The notes beneath the pieces are model-generated. The model was not told where the DNA came from, made no database searches, and saw only the letters and a program-made list of their open reading frames with translations. The translations under genes and the position numbers were made by a program. This document shows positions 25,450 to 32,888 of a DNA stretch of 41,121 nt, in pieces. Each line of letters begins with the position of its first letter. Position 1 is the first letter of the stretch. Source of the DNA: Bacillota bacterium (GTDB taxonomy: Bacteria; Bacillota; Bacilli; Bacillales_A; Planococcaceae); contig JAEXYZ010000017.1 in NCBI GenBank assembly GCA_023405135.1, positions 1-41,121 of the forward strand, in the 5' to 3' direction.

Positions 25450-26760
25450 CTATGCATTTAAATTAACATTTTGTTTCACTTCAATAAAATGTAAATGATG
25501 ATCTTCTTTTTGGTAAATTGAGAAAGTATAACCCTCATGCTCGATTATATTTTCTTCGCTTAAATCTATATCTTGTGTAAAGTACCATCCACCAATTGTA
25601 TCCACATCAGGGTTTTCAAGCTCTATATTTAATAGATTAGCTACATCTTCTAACAGAACTTTTGCATGAATAATGTAATGACCTTCCTTTACTTTGCGAA
25701 TATCGGCAATTTCATCATCATCAAATTCGTCGCGAATTTCACCGACTAATTCTTCTAAAATATCTTCAACTGTTACAAGACCTGATGTTCCACCGTATTC
25801 GTCAATAAGAATCGCAATATGCGTACGTTCTTTTTGCATCTTCGTTAATAAATTTTGGATTGGTATACTTTCAATAGTTTTAATAACGGGATTAATAAAT
25901 TTATCTAAACTAAAATTTTCTTCAGTAATTCGATTACTCATTCCTTGTGTTAGAAAATCCTTAATATTAATAAATCCAATAATGTTATCTCGAGATTCTT
26001 CAAACAAAGGATAACGTGTATAACGTTCTTCTTGAATGGTTGTTAATACTTCACTAAATGAAGCATTTCTTTCAAATCCCACAATTTCTGTACGTGGAAC
26101 CATGATTTCACGAGCAATTCGATCATCGAACTCAAATACATTGTTAACAAACTTTAATTCGTTATGATTAATTTCACCACTTTTATAGCTTTCGGTTAAT
26201 AGCGATCGTAACTCTTCTTCTGTATGTGAAAGTTCATGTTCAGAAGCTGTTTTCATACCAAAAAGTCCGACTAGTATTCGGGCAGATCCATTTAAGAACC
26301 AAATAAATGGATATAAAATCTTATAGAAAACCATAATTGGTTTTGCAAACAAAAGCGTAATGGATTCTGATTTTTGAATTGCTGCAGTTTTTGGCGCTAA
26401 TTCTCCAACGACTACGTGTAAGAAAGTTGCAATGGCAAAAGCAGCCCCAATTGTAAAGAAGTGAATATAATCACTTGGAATGCCAATAGTTTCAAACGCT
26501 GGATGTAAGATAAACTCGAATGTAGATTCACCAACCATACCGATACCAAGGGCAGTAACTGTAATCCCTAATTGACAGGCAGATAAATATTCATCTAAAT
26601 GTGTTGTAACATGTTTAGCAGCAAGAGCACCCTTTTTCCCTTCTGCAACTAATTGATCTATTCTTGATTGTCTTACCTTAACAATCGCAAATTCCGTCGC
26701 CACAAAAAATCCAGTTAACGCTAATAATAGTATAAAAATGGTTAAATTTAATGCGGTCAA
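25450..26760 (-). CDS. CNNM/CorC (HlyC-type) membrane protein with CBS domains
   Basis: A 436-residue protein. An N-terminal DUF21/CNNM transmembrane domain (~1-195) has FFVATEFAIVKVRQSRI and the GELAPKTAA motif. A CBS pair (~215-335) has IMVPRTEI and IDEYGGTSGLVTVEDILEELVGEI. A C-terminal CorC_HlyC domain (~345-430) completes it. Family members are linked to Mg2+ (or Co2+) efflux; the haemolysin name is historical. The only possible start is TTG at 26760, because an in-frame TAA lies four codons upstream. The AGGAGG site is 32 nt away, across a 22-nt hairpin. The 68-codon gene upstream ends inside that AGGAGG. Confidence 0.92.
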   Translation of the reverse strand: MTALNLTIFILLLALTGFFVATEFAIVKVRQSRIDQLVAEGKKGALAAKHVTTHLDEYLSACQLGITVTALGIGMVGESTFEFILHPAFETIGIPSDYIHFFTIGAAFAIATFLHVVVGELAPKTAAIQKSESITLLFAKPIMVFYKILYPFIWFLNGSARILVGLFGMKTASEHELSHTEEELRSLLTESYKSGEINHNELKFVNNVFEFDDRIAREIMVPRTEIVGFERNASFSEVLTTIQEERYTRYPLFEESRDNIIGFINIKDFLTQGMSNRITEENFSLDKFINPVIKTIESIPIQNLLTKMQKERTHIAILIDEYGGTSGLVTVEDILEELVGEIRDEFDDDEIADIRKVKEGHYIIHAKVLLEDVANLLNIELENPDVDTIGGWYFTQDIDLSEENIIEHEGYTFSIYQKEDHHLHFIEVKQNVNLNA

Positions 26761-26766
26761 TAAATC

Positions 26767-26798
26767 GTCTTACTTGAAAAAGTAAGACTTCACCTCCT
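26767..26798 (-). promoter_or_regulatory. Ribosome site separated from TTG start by a hairpin
   Basis: AGGAGGTG on the minus strand (26791-26798) is followed by a perfect 9-bp hairpin (26767-26775 with 26780-26788, loop TTTC), then GATTTA and the TTG start. Folding of the hairpin brings the ribosome site to an effective ~10 nt from the start. An open hairpin leaves it at 32 nt, too far. Confidence 0.65.
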
Positions 26799-27003
26799 AG
26801 GTTATGAGTAATAATAAAGATTGTATTAATGTAACACTTTCCGTTGAAACTTTATTTTTAATCGAAAGTTGCGACGATTGTTCTTGGTGTTTCAATTGTT
26901 TTAACAAAGTAGTAACTTCATTTTGCAGATTTTGCATATGTAAACGAAGTTCTTGAATATCGACTTCTTCATATGGATTTTCTTTTTCAAAAATTAATCT
27001 CAT
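26797..27003 (-). CDS. Small coiled-coil hypothetical protein
   Basis: A 68-residue acidic-to-basic protein. A predicted coiled coil spans residues ~15-45 (IQELRLHMQNLQNEVTTLLKQLKHQEQ) and the C-terminus is hydrophobic (VTLIQSLLLLIT). GAGAG lies ~8 nt before the ATG, a moderate ribosome site. Its TAG stop overlaps the AGGAGG used by the CNNM/CorC-type gene, so its translation would affect the downstream site. Not recognised as a family; it may be a real small partner or chiefly a translated leader. Confidence 0.5.
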   Translation of the reverse strand: MRLIFEKENPYEEVDIQELRLHMQNLQNEVTTLLKQLKHQEQSSQLSIKNKVSTESVTLIQSLLLLIT

Positions 27004-27438
27004 TTAACTCTCTATATACATTTTAATAGTATATAATCTCCAACAACCTACTTTAGCTTCGTTATTCCTTGTCAATCTATCTCCTCCTAAATTGAACTCA
27101 GTTTCATATTTTATCCCTCTATCGACAATTAAAAATTACTCGTCAAGTGAAAAATTTAAATTTTCTTTAATATCAAAAAATTATCATTACCCTTTGTTCT
27201 ATAACAGACAATTCGTTAAAATGTAAATCATTTACAATCAATGAATTATAAAATGAAATCACTATATTTCTAAAAGATGTTGCAGATTTTCTGCTTTAAG
27301 TATTTAATCTGTTATTACTATATTAATGAGATGACTGTTGAAGAAAAAGCTCTTCTAATTTATGTAAGTTTTTTCTACTTAATCCTTGATAATTCTAGGA
27401 TTTCTCCAAAAATCGAAATTCCCTGTCAAGGAATTTAT

Positions 27439-27466
27439 TTGAAAAAATAGTATTGAAATATATAAT
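27439..27466 (+). promoter_or_regulatory. Promoter of symporter operon 1
   Basis: TTGAAA (27439-27444), 16-nt spacer, TATAAT (27461-27466). It lies about 90 nt before the DUF485 gene. The rest of 27004-27438 shows no gene; an ATTCTAGGATT motif lies at 27392. Confidence 0.65.
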
Positions 27467-27510
27467 ACTCTCCACTAAAATATGGTCTTATAACGGGGGT
27501 GGAAAAGAAA

Positions 27511-27522
27511 TAAAACGTTTTA
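27511..27522. promoter_or_regulatory. cre-like palindrome in symporter operon 1 leader
   Basis: TAAAACGTTTTA is a perfect 12-bp palindrome with the AAACGTTT core of catabolite-responsive elements. It lies ~40 nt downstream of the predicted start, a typical roadblock position for CcpA. Import of acetate-like carbon sources is often under CcpA. Confidence 0.5.
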
Positions 27523-27554
27523 AGTAGAATAATATTTCATAAGGGGGAAATTTC

Positions 27555-27932
27555 ATGGGAAACGTGGGAACTTTAAACAAACCAGTAGAAAAGGAAGTAA
27601 AACCAGTAGTAAATAATATTAATTTTAAGGAAATTGACTACAAAAAGATCGATCAAATGGAATCATTCAATGCATTTGTTAAGAAAAAGAATACCTTTTT
27701 ATTCGGTGTTACAGCAACATTCTTAACATTTTATATCCTTTTACCGATTTTAGCATTCACACCTGTATTACAACAGAAATGGATTGGTAACATCACAGGT
27801 GTATGGGTTTATGCTGCTGGCCTATTTATCATGACAGTTGTGTTATGTATGCTTTACACAAAAATGGCACCAAAATTCGATAAAATTGCAGCGGAAGTTC
27901 TAGCTGAATATGAAAAAGGCGGTGGCAGGTAA
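27555..27932 (+). CDS. DUF485 membrane protein (symporter partner 1)
   Basis: A 125-residue protein. A hydrophilic N-terminus is followed by two membrane helices (~52-75 and ~90-112), the DUF485 form (FxxxxxxxxxxxFLxxYxLLPxL; VYAAGLFIMTVVLCMLY). DUF485 proteins are encoded directly before acetate-type solute:sodium symporters and probably assist them. Its stop overlaps the next start (TAATG), so the two are translationally coupled. GGGGGAAA lies before the ATG. Compared with copy 2, it has ~15 extra N-terminal residues. Confidence 0.88.
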   Translation: MGNVGTLNKPVEKEVKPVVNNINFKEIDYKKIDQMESFNAFVKKKNTFLFGVTATFLTFYILLPILAFTPVLQQKWIGNITGVWVYAAGLFIMTVVLCMLYTKMAPKFDKIAAEVLAEYEKGGGR

Positions 27933-29485
27933 TGAATTTAGTTACAATTGGATTTTTCTTAGGGATTGTTGGATTAACGCTGATCGTTACATATATCGCT
28001 GCAAAGAGAACTTCTTCGGCAAGTGATTTCTACACAGCTGGTGGTGGACTTAAAGGATGGCAAAACGGATTTGCAATTGCCGGGGATTATTTATCAGCTG
28101 CAGCCTTTTTAGGGGTTTCAGGAGCAATTGCATTAACAGGTTTTGATGGATTCTTCTTCTCAGTTGGTTATATAGTAGCAAATCTAGTTCTTTTATATGT
28201 AATTGCAGAACCAATGAGAAATTTAGGACGCTATACATTAGCGGATATGTTAACTGCTCGTTTTAATGAAAAAAGAATTCGTGGAGTTGCTGCAACAGGT
28301 ACAATCATTATTGTAATTCTCTATATGATTGCTCAATTAGTTGGTGCTGGTGCACTTATAAAACTATTATTCGGCATAGAGTATTGGATGGCTGTATTAA
28401 TTGTTGGTGTTATGATGACTACTTATGTGTTATTCGGTGGCATGACAGCAACTTCCTGGGTACAAATTATTAAGGCTGGATTATTATTATTTGGTACTAC
28501 CCTACTTGCCTTTTTAGTGTTCTCAAAATTTAACTTTAGCTTAATGAAAATGTTCGATACTATTTCATCTGAACATGGTGATCAATTTTTAGTACCAGGA
28601 ATAAAATACACATCTTCACTTGATTCCGTATCAATGATGATGGCCCTTGTATTAGGGACTTCTGGTTTACCACATATTTTAATGCGATTCTTTACAGTGA
28701 AAGATGCAAAAACAGCTCGAGCTTCAATTTCTTGGACTACATGGATTACTGCTATCTTTTTCTCATTAACAATTTTCCTTGGTTTTGGAGCAATGCATTT
28801 TGTTGGAATCGATGCAATCAAATTAGAAAATGCTGCTGGTAATACTGCTGCCCCACTGTTAGCTGAATTTTTAGGTGGAAATATTCTATTATCATTTATT
28901 GCTGCAGTTGCCTTTGCAACTATTTTAGCTGTAGTATCTGGGTTAGTTTTAACAGGAGCATCTGCCATTTCACATGATATTTATGGAGAAATTCTAAAAG
29001 ACGGTAAATTAACAGAAAAGCAACAAGTAATTGCTGCTAGGATTGGATCAATCTCAATTGCTTGTGTTTCTATTATTTTAGCTTTATTTGCACAAAGTCT
29101 AAATGTTTCATTTTTAGTTTCTTTTGCATTTTGTATCGGTGCATCTGCAAACTTGCCAGTAATTCTTTACACAATCTATTGGAAAAAATTCAATTCCAAT
29201 GGTGCGGTTGCTGCAATTGTTACTGGTTTAGTTTCTTGTTTAGTTCTAGGTGCGATGGGTCCAAACGTTTGGAGTCCAGTTGAAGGAGCTGCTATATTAG
29301 TTGGTGACCCTTTATTGAAATTATCAGTACCTGCAATTATTACAATACCATTAGGATTTATTGCAGGTTATTTAGGTACAGTCCTTACACAACATAAAGT
29401 GGAAGCGAAAAAATCACAAGAAATTTATCAAGAAATTCGTGTGAAAGCTAATACTGGTGTTTCAGTATCAGATGTTTCGCACTAG
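27932..29485 (+). CDS. Solute:sodium symporter, ActP/YwcA-like (copy 1)
   Basis: A 517-residue SSS-family symporter with about 13 helices. It has the conserved SDFYTAGGGLKGWQNGFAIAGDYLSAAAFLG, the GG-MTATSWVQIIKA segment and GTSGLPHILMRFFTVKDA of the acetate/monocarboxylate group (ActP, MctC, YwcA). The likely role is Na+-coupled uptake of acetate or other short carboxylates. The ATG overlaps the DUF485 stop. A near-identical pair of genes follows downstream, indicating tandem duplication. A terminator lies just after the stop. Confidence 0.9.
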   Translation: MNLVTIGFFLGIVGLTLIVTYIAAKRTSSASDFYTAGGGLKGWQNGFAIAGDYLSAAAFLGVSGAIALTGFDGFFFSVGYIVANLVLLYVIAEPMRNLGRYTLADMLTARFNEKRIRGVAATGTIIIVILYMIAQLVGAGALIKLLFGIEYWMAVLIVGVMMTTYVLFGGMTATSWVQIIKAGLLLFGTTLLAFLVFSKFNFSLMKMFDTISSEHGDQFLVPGIKYTSSLDSVSMMMALVLGTSGLPHILMRFFTVKDAKTARASISWTTWITAIFFSLTIFLGFGAMHFVGIDAIKLENAAGNTAAPLLAEFLGGNILLSFIAAVAFATILAVVSGLVLTGASAISHDIYGEILKDGKLTEKQQVIAARIGSISIACVSIILALFAQSLNVSFLVSFAFCIGASANLPVILYTIYWKKFNSNGAVAAIVTGLVSCLVLGAMGPNVWSPVEGAAILVGDPLLKLSVPAIITIPLGFIAGYLGTVLTQHKVEAKKSQEIYQEIRVKANTGVSVSDVSH

Positions 29486-29498
29486 TAAAACGATTTTG

Positions 29499-29535
29499 GA
29501 GAAGTCTAATTAATCATTAGATTTCTCTTTTTTTG
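29499..29535 (+). terminator. Terminator of symporter operon 1
   Basis: GAGAAGTCTAAT (29499-29510) pairs with ATTAGATTTCTC (29516-29527, one wobble), followed by TTTTTTTG. Confidence 0.92.
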
Positions 29536-29785
29536 TTGAAAATTATTATTTCAATCTGTTAATATTTCTCCTTATCATTTCTATTTTCCCTATTTTCACC
29601 GTATAAATAACGGTAATTATTTGCAAAAAAATATTTATCGAAAAATACTGTTTTTTCTCATTTAATCACATATTTCATTTGTCAAGTGTTCAAAAAACGG
29701 CTTTATACCAACGTTTCTAGGCAAAAGTAATTATAAATGATTCTTTATTTTTCTATAACATGCATCGAATTTTCTCGTTAATATC

Positions 29786-29803
29786 AAAAATTCTAGAATT
29801 TTT
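29786..29803. repeat. 18-bp palindrome upstream of symporter operon 2
   Basis: AAAAATTCTAGAATTTTT is a perfect 18-bp palindrome about 35 nt upstream of the operon-2 -35 box. Its core ATTCTAGAATT recurs imperfectly (ATTCTAGGATT, about 27392-27402) upstream of operon 1. It is a candidate regulator site. Confidence 0.45.
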
Positions 29804-29827
29804 TTTGCATAATTTTATAAAAAAATA

Positions 29828-29856
29828 TTGCAATCTTGTGAACTATTAAATAGAAT
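29828..29856 (+). promoter_or_regulatory. Promoter of symporter operon 2
   Basis: TTGCAA (29828-29833), 17-nt spacer, TAGAAT (29851-29856), about 75 nt before the start codon. Confidence 0.6.
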
Positions 29857-29932
29857 GAAAATTGTAAAATCTATTAAGTAGAATTTTACAAACATAAAGC
29901 AGTAAATATAAACAAAAAATGGGGGTATGTTT

Positions 29933-30256
29933 ATGGGGAATAATCAAAAACCGGGGATTGATTATGACAAAATCGCAGAGATGGAATCGTACAAACAGTT
30001 ATCAAAAAAGAAAAACTCGTTCTTATGGACATTAACAGTTATTTTCCTTGTTGCTTACATGTTACTTCCTATTCTGACATCGTATACTCAAATTTTGCAC
30101 CAAAAAGCAATTGGTGAAATTACTTGGGTATGGGTCTACTCTGCGGGGCTATTCATTATGACTTGGGGACTAGCTCACCTTTATGTTTCAAAAGCCAATT
30201 CATTCGATAAAGAGGCAAAAGCGATTATCGATGAGTATGAAAGAGGTGTTAATTAA
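29933..30256 (+). CDS. DUF485 membrane protein (symporter partner 2)
   Basis: A 107-residue paralogue of the protein at 27555. It has the same DYDKIAEMES-type lead-in, two membrane helices (~37-58 and ~70-92) and ending IDEYERG. An ATG at 29927 is in frame, but GGGGG is best spaced (7 nt) for 29933, and the first copy also begins MGN. The stop overlaps the symporter start (TAATG). Confidence 0.87.
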   Translation: MGNNQKPGIDYDKIAEMESYKQLSKKKNSFLWTLTVIFLVAYMLLPILTSYTQILHQKAIGEITWVWVYSAGLFIMTWGLAHLYVSKANSFDKEAKAIIDEYERGVN

Positions 30257-31800
30257 TGAGTCCAATAGCAATTATAATGTTCTTACTTATCGTAGGTTTA
30301 ACTTTGGCGATCACATGGTGGGCTTCTAAAAGAACAAGTACAGCAAGTGATTTCTACACTGCAGGTGGAGGTTTAAAGGGCTGGCAAAACGGACTTGCTA
30401 TTTCTGGGGATTACTTATCAGCTGCCTCTTTCTTAGGTATTGCAGGATCTATTGCATTAACGGGTTTTGATGGGTTCTTCTTCTCTATTGGTTATTTAGT
30501 TGCTTATTTAGTGGTATTATACATCGTTGCAGAACCATTACGTAACCTTGGTAAATTTACATTAGCGGATATGATTTCTGCTCGTTTCGATGCGAAAAAA
30601 GTACGTGGGACAGCAGCTTTAAGTACAATCGTAATCGTTTTATTCTACATGATTGCACAACTTGTTGGTGCAGGTGCACTTATTCAATTGTTATTAGGTA
30701 TCGATTACTGGATTGCAGTACTACTTGTAGGTTTCATGATGACAATATACGTATTATTCGGTGGTATGACTGCAACATCTTGGGTACAAATTATTAAAGC
30801 TTGTTTATTAATGCTTGGTACAGTTATTATTTCATTCTTAGTATTAGCGGAATTTAATTTCAATATTTTAACGATGTTCTCACATATGGCAACTGCAACA
30901 GATGCTGGACAAGCATACTTAAATCCAGGTTTAAAATATACAAATGGTATCGATACAATCTCAATGTTAATCGCATTAGTATTAGGTACGGCTGGATTAC
31001 CACACATTTTAATGCGCTTCTTTACAGTTAAAGATGCACAAACAGCTCGTTCGTCAGTAATCTGGGCTACATGGATTGTAGGTTTGTTCTATGTATTAAC
31101 TATTTTCTTAGGTTTCGGTGCTGCTGCTTTTGTTGGTAAAGAGAATATTGTTGCTGCAAATGCTGCTGGTAACATGGCTGCCCCTCTTCTTGCACAAGCT
31201 CTAGGTGGAGATGTTTTATTCTCATTCGTTTGTGCGGTTGCCTTTGCAACAATTTTAGCAGTAGTAGCAGGGCTTGTACTTTCAGGTGCTTCTGCCCTAT
31301 CGCATGATATTTATGCTGAAATCATTAAAAAAGGTAAAATTACTGAAAAAGAACAAGTTCTAGCGGCTCGTACAGGTTCAATCATTATCTCTGTAGTATC
31401 TATCCTTTTAGCTTTAGGTGCTCAAACATTAAACGTAGCATTCTTAGTATCATTAGCATTCTGTATCGCTGCATCTTCAAACTTACCAGTAATTATTTAC
31501 ACAATTTATTGGAAGCGTTTCAATACAGCTGGAGCAGTAACAGCAATGCTAACAGGTTTAATTTCAGCATTAGTTCTTGTAGCTATCTCTCCAAACGTAT
31601 GGAATCCAGAAGCTGGTAAAGCAATCTTTGTTGGAGAACCATTAATTTTCTTAACAAATCCTGCAATCGTTTCAGTTCCACTTGGATTCATCGGTGGTTG
31701 GATTGGTACATTATTATCTAAAGAATCGGATGCTGCGAAATATCGTGAAGTTGACGTTAAAGCTCAAACTGGTATTTCAGTACACGATGTTTCTCACTAA
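30256..31800 (+). CDS. Solute:sodium symporter, ActP/YwcA-like (copy 2)
   Basis: A 514-residue SSS-family symporter, highly similar throughout to copy 1 (same SDFYTAGGGLKGWQNGLAISGDYLSAASFLG region, same ...GISVHDVSH / GVSVSDVSH ending). The likely substrate is acetate or another short carboxylate. Codons differ widely at silent sites and the upstream regions differ, so the duplication is not recent. Own promoter and terminator suggest different expression conditions for the two copies. Confidence 0.9.
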   Translation: MSPIAIIMFLLIVGLTLAITWWASKRTSTASDFYTAGGGLKGWQNGLAISGDYLSAASFLGIAGSIALTGFDGFFFSIGYLVAYLVVLYIVAEPLRNLGKFTLADMISARFDAKKVRGTAALSTIVIVLFYMIAQLVGAGALIQLLLGIDYWIAVLLVGFMMTIYVLFGGMTATSWVQIIKACLLMLGTVIISFLVLAEFNFNILTMFSHMATATDAGQAYLNPGLKYTNGIDTISMLIALVLGTAGLPHILMRFFTVKDAQTARSSVIWATWIVGLFYVLTIFLGFGAAAFVGKENIVAANAAGNMAAPLLAQALGGDVLFSFVCAVAFATILAVVAGLVLSGASALSHDIYAEIIKKGKITEKEQVLAARTGSIIISVVSILLALGAQTLNVAFLVSLAFCIAASSNLPVIIYTIYWKRFNTAGAVTAMLTGLISALVLVAISPNVWNPEAGKAIFVGEPLIFLTNPAIVSVPLGFIGGWIGTLLSKESDAAKYREVDVKAQTGISVHDVSH

Positions 31801-31807
31801 AATGATT

Positions 31808-31839
31808 AACCCACAAGTTTTTAGGCTTGTGGGTTTTTT
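31808..31839 (+). terminator. Terminator of symporter operon 2
   Basis: AACCCACAAG (31808-31817) pairs with CTTGTGGGTT (31826-31835), followed by TTTT. Nearest feature on the other strand is the EamA gene end at 31844. Confidence 0.92.
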
Positions 31840-31843
31840 AATA

Positions 31844-32743
31844 TTAAGCTTTCCCCTTTTTTCTAGATAACAAAACAATGGTCATTAAAATAAAACCTGA
31901 ACCAAGCCAATCCACCCAACCGAAGGATACACCAAGAAATAGTACTGCAGAAATAGCAGCAGATAATGGCTCAGCACAGGCTAATAAGCTCGTTTCAGAG
32001 GCGGTTAAATATTTTAAACTTTCTAAATAACCATAAAAGGCCAATACTGTACCACATATAATAATAAATAAGAAGGCAAAATTCGTTGAAAAATACCATT
32101 GTCCTTCAAATTGCCAAGGCGGACGTACAAAACTAAAAACAACTCCCCCAATAATCATTCCCCAACCAACGACAATGGTTGATCCCCATCTTTTTAAAAG
32201 ATTGACAGGCTGAATCGTATAGAAAGCAAGTCCAAATGCTGAAAGAATTCCCCAAATGAACCCTTCTAAGGAAATCGATAGCGTATTGATATTTCCATGT
32301 GTGACAAGTAAAAAAGTTCCGAATAAAGCTAAAGCAACTGCTGCTACTTCTTTTTTTGTTGGCAGTCGTTTTGCTATTAAAACAAAGTAGCTCGTTACGA
32401 AAACAGGACCTAAATATTGTAAAATAGTTGCAGTTGCTGCATTTCCATGTTTAATAGCAGCTAAATATGTATATTGCACCCCTATCATTCCGATAATCCC
32501 AAAGATTGAAAAACCTACTATATCTGCTTTATGTCTCCATATATCAAAAATACGTGTTCCTTCACGTTTATAAGCGATTAATGTAAGTAATATACCAGAA
32601 GACAGTAAACGAACTGTTGTAAGCCATTCTGTACTAATATTTAAGTCTTGAAATAGATATTGAGAAACAGTTCCTGAAAGCCCCCAAAATAAAGCGGCAA
32701 TCAATACAAGTACAATTCCTTTAGTACGATTTTGATAAATCAT
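31844..32743 (-). CDS. EamA/DMT family transporter
   Basis: A 299-residue, ten-helix drug/metabolite transporter with two EamA repeats (~8-140 and ~152-295). The first begins GIVLVLIAALFWGLSGTVSQYLF and the second SLEGFIWGILSAFGLAFYTI. It is typically an exporter of amino acids or other metabolites; the substrate is unknown. AAGGAG lies 8 nt upstream of the ATG. It is monocistronic on the minus strand, convergent with the symporter operon. Confidence 0.92.
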   Translation of the reverse strand: MIYQNRTKGIVLVLIAALFWGLSGTVSQYLFQDLNISTEWLTTVRLLSSGILLTLIAYKREGTRIFDIWRHKADIVGFSIFGIIGMIGVQYTYLAAIKHGNAATATILQYLGPVFVTSYFVLIAKRLPTKKEVAAVALALFGTFLLVTHGNINTLSISLEGFIWGILSAFGLAFYTIQPVNLLKRWGSTIVVGWGMIIGGVVFSFVRPPWQFEGQWYFSTNFAFLFIIICGTVLAFYGYLESLKYLTASETSLLACAEPLSAAISAVLFLGVSFGWVDWLGSGFILMTIVLLSRKKGKA

Positions 32744-32838
32744 GTAAGTTACTCCTTAAATTAGTAGGTCAAATAATGTAATATTATTATGTTTCATAAT
32801 CTATTGCAACAATCTTTTTTATTTTCTGAAACCAAAAT

Positions 32839-32881
32839 ATAAAAAAGATATGTAAAAACATAAATTGCTTTTACATATCTT
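32839..32881 (-). terminator. Terminator of the parE-parC operon
   Basis: AAGATATGTAAAA (32845-32857) pairs with TTTTACATATCTT (32869-32881). On the minus strand it runs into TTTTTTAT. It begins a few nt after the parC stop. Confidence 0.88.
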
Positions 32882-32888
32882 AAATACG

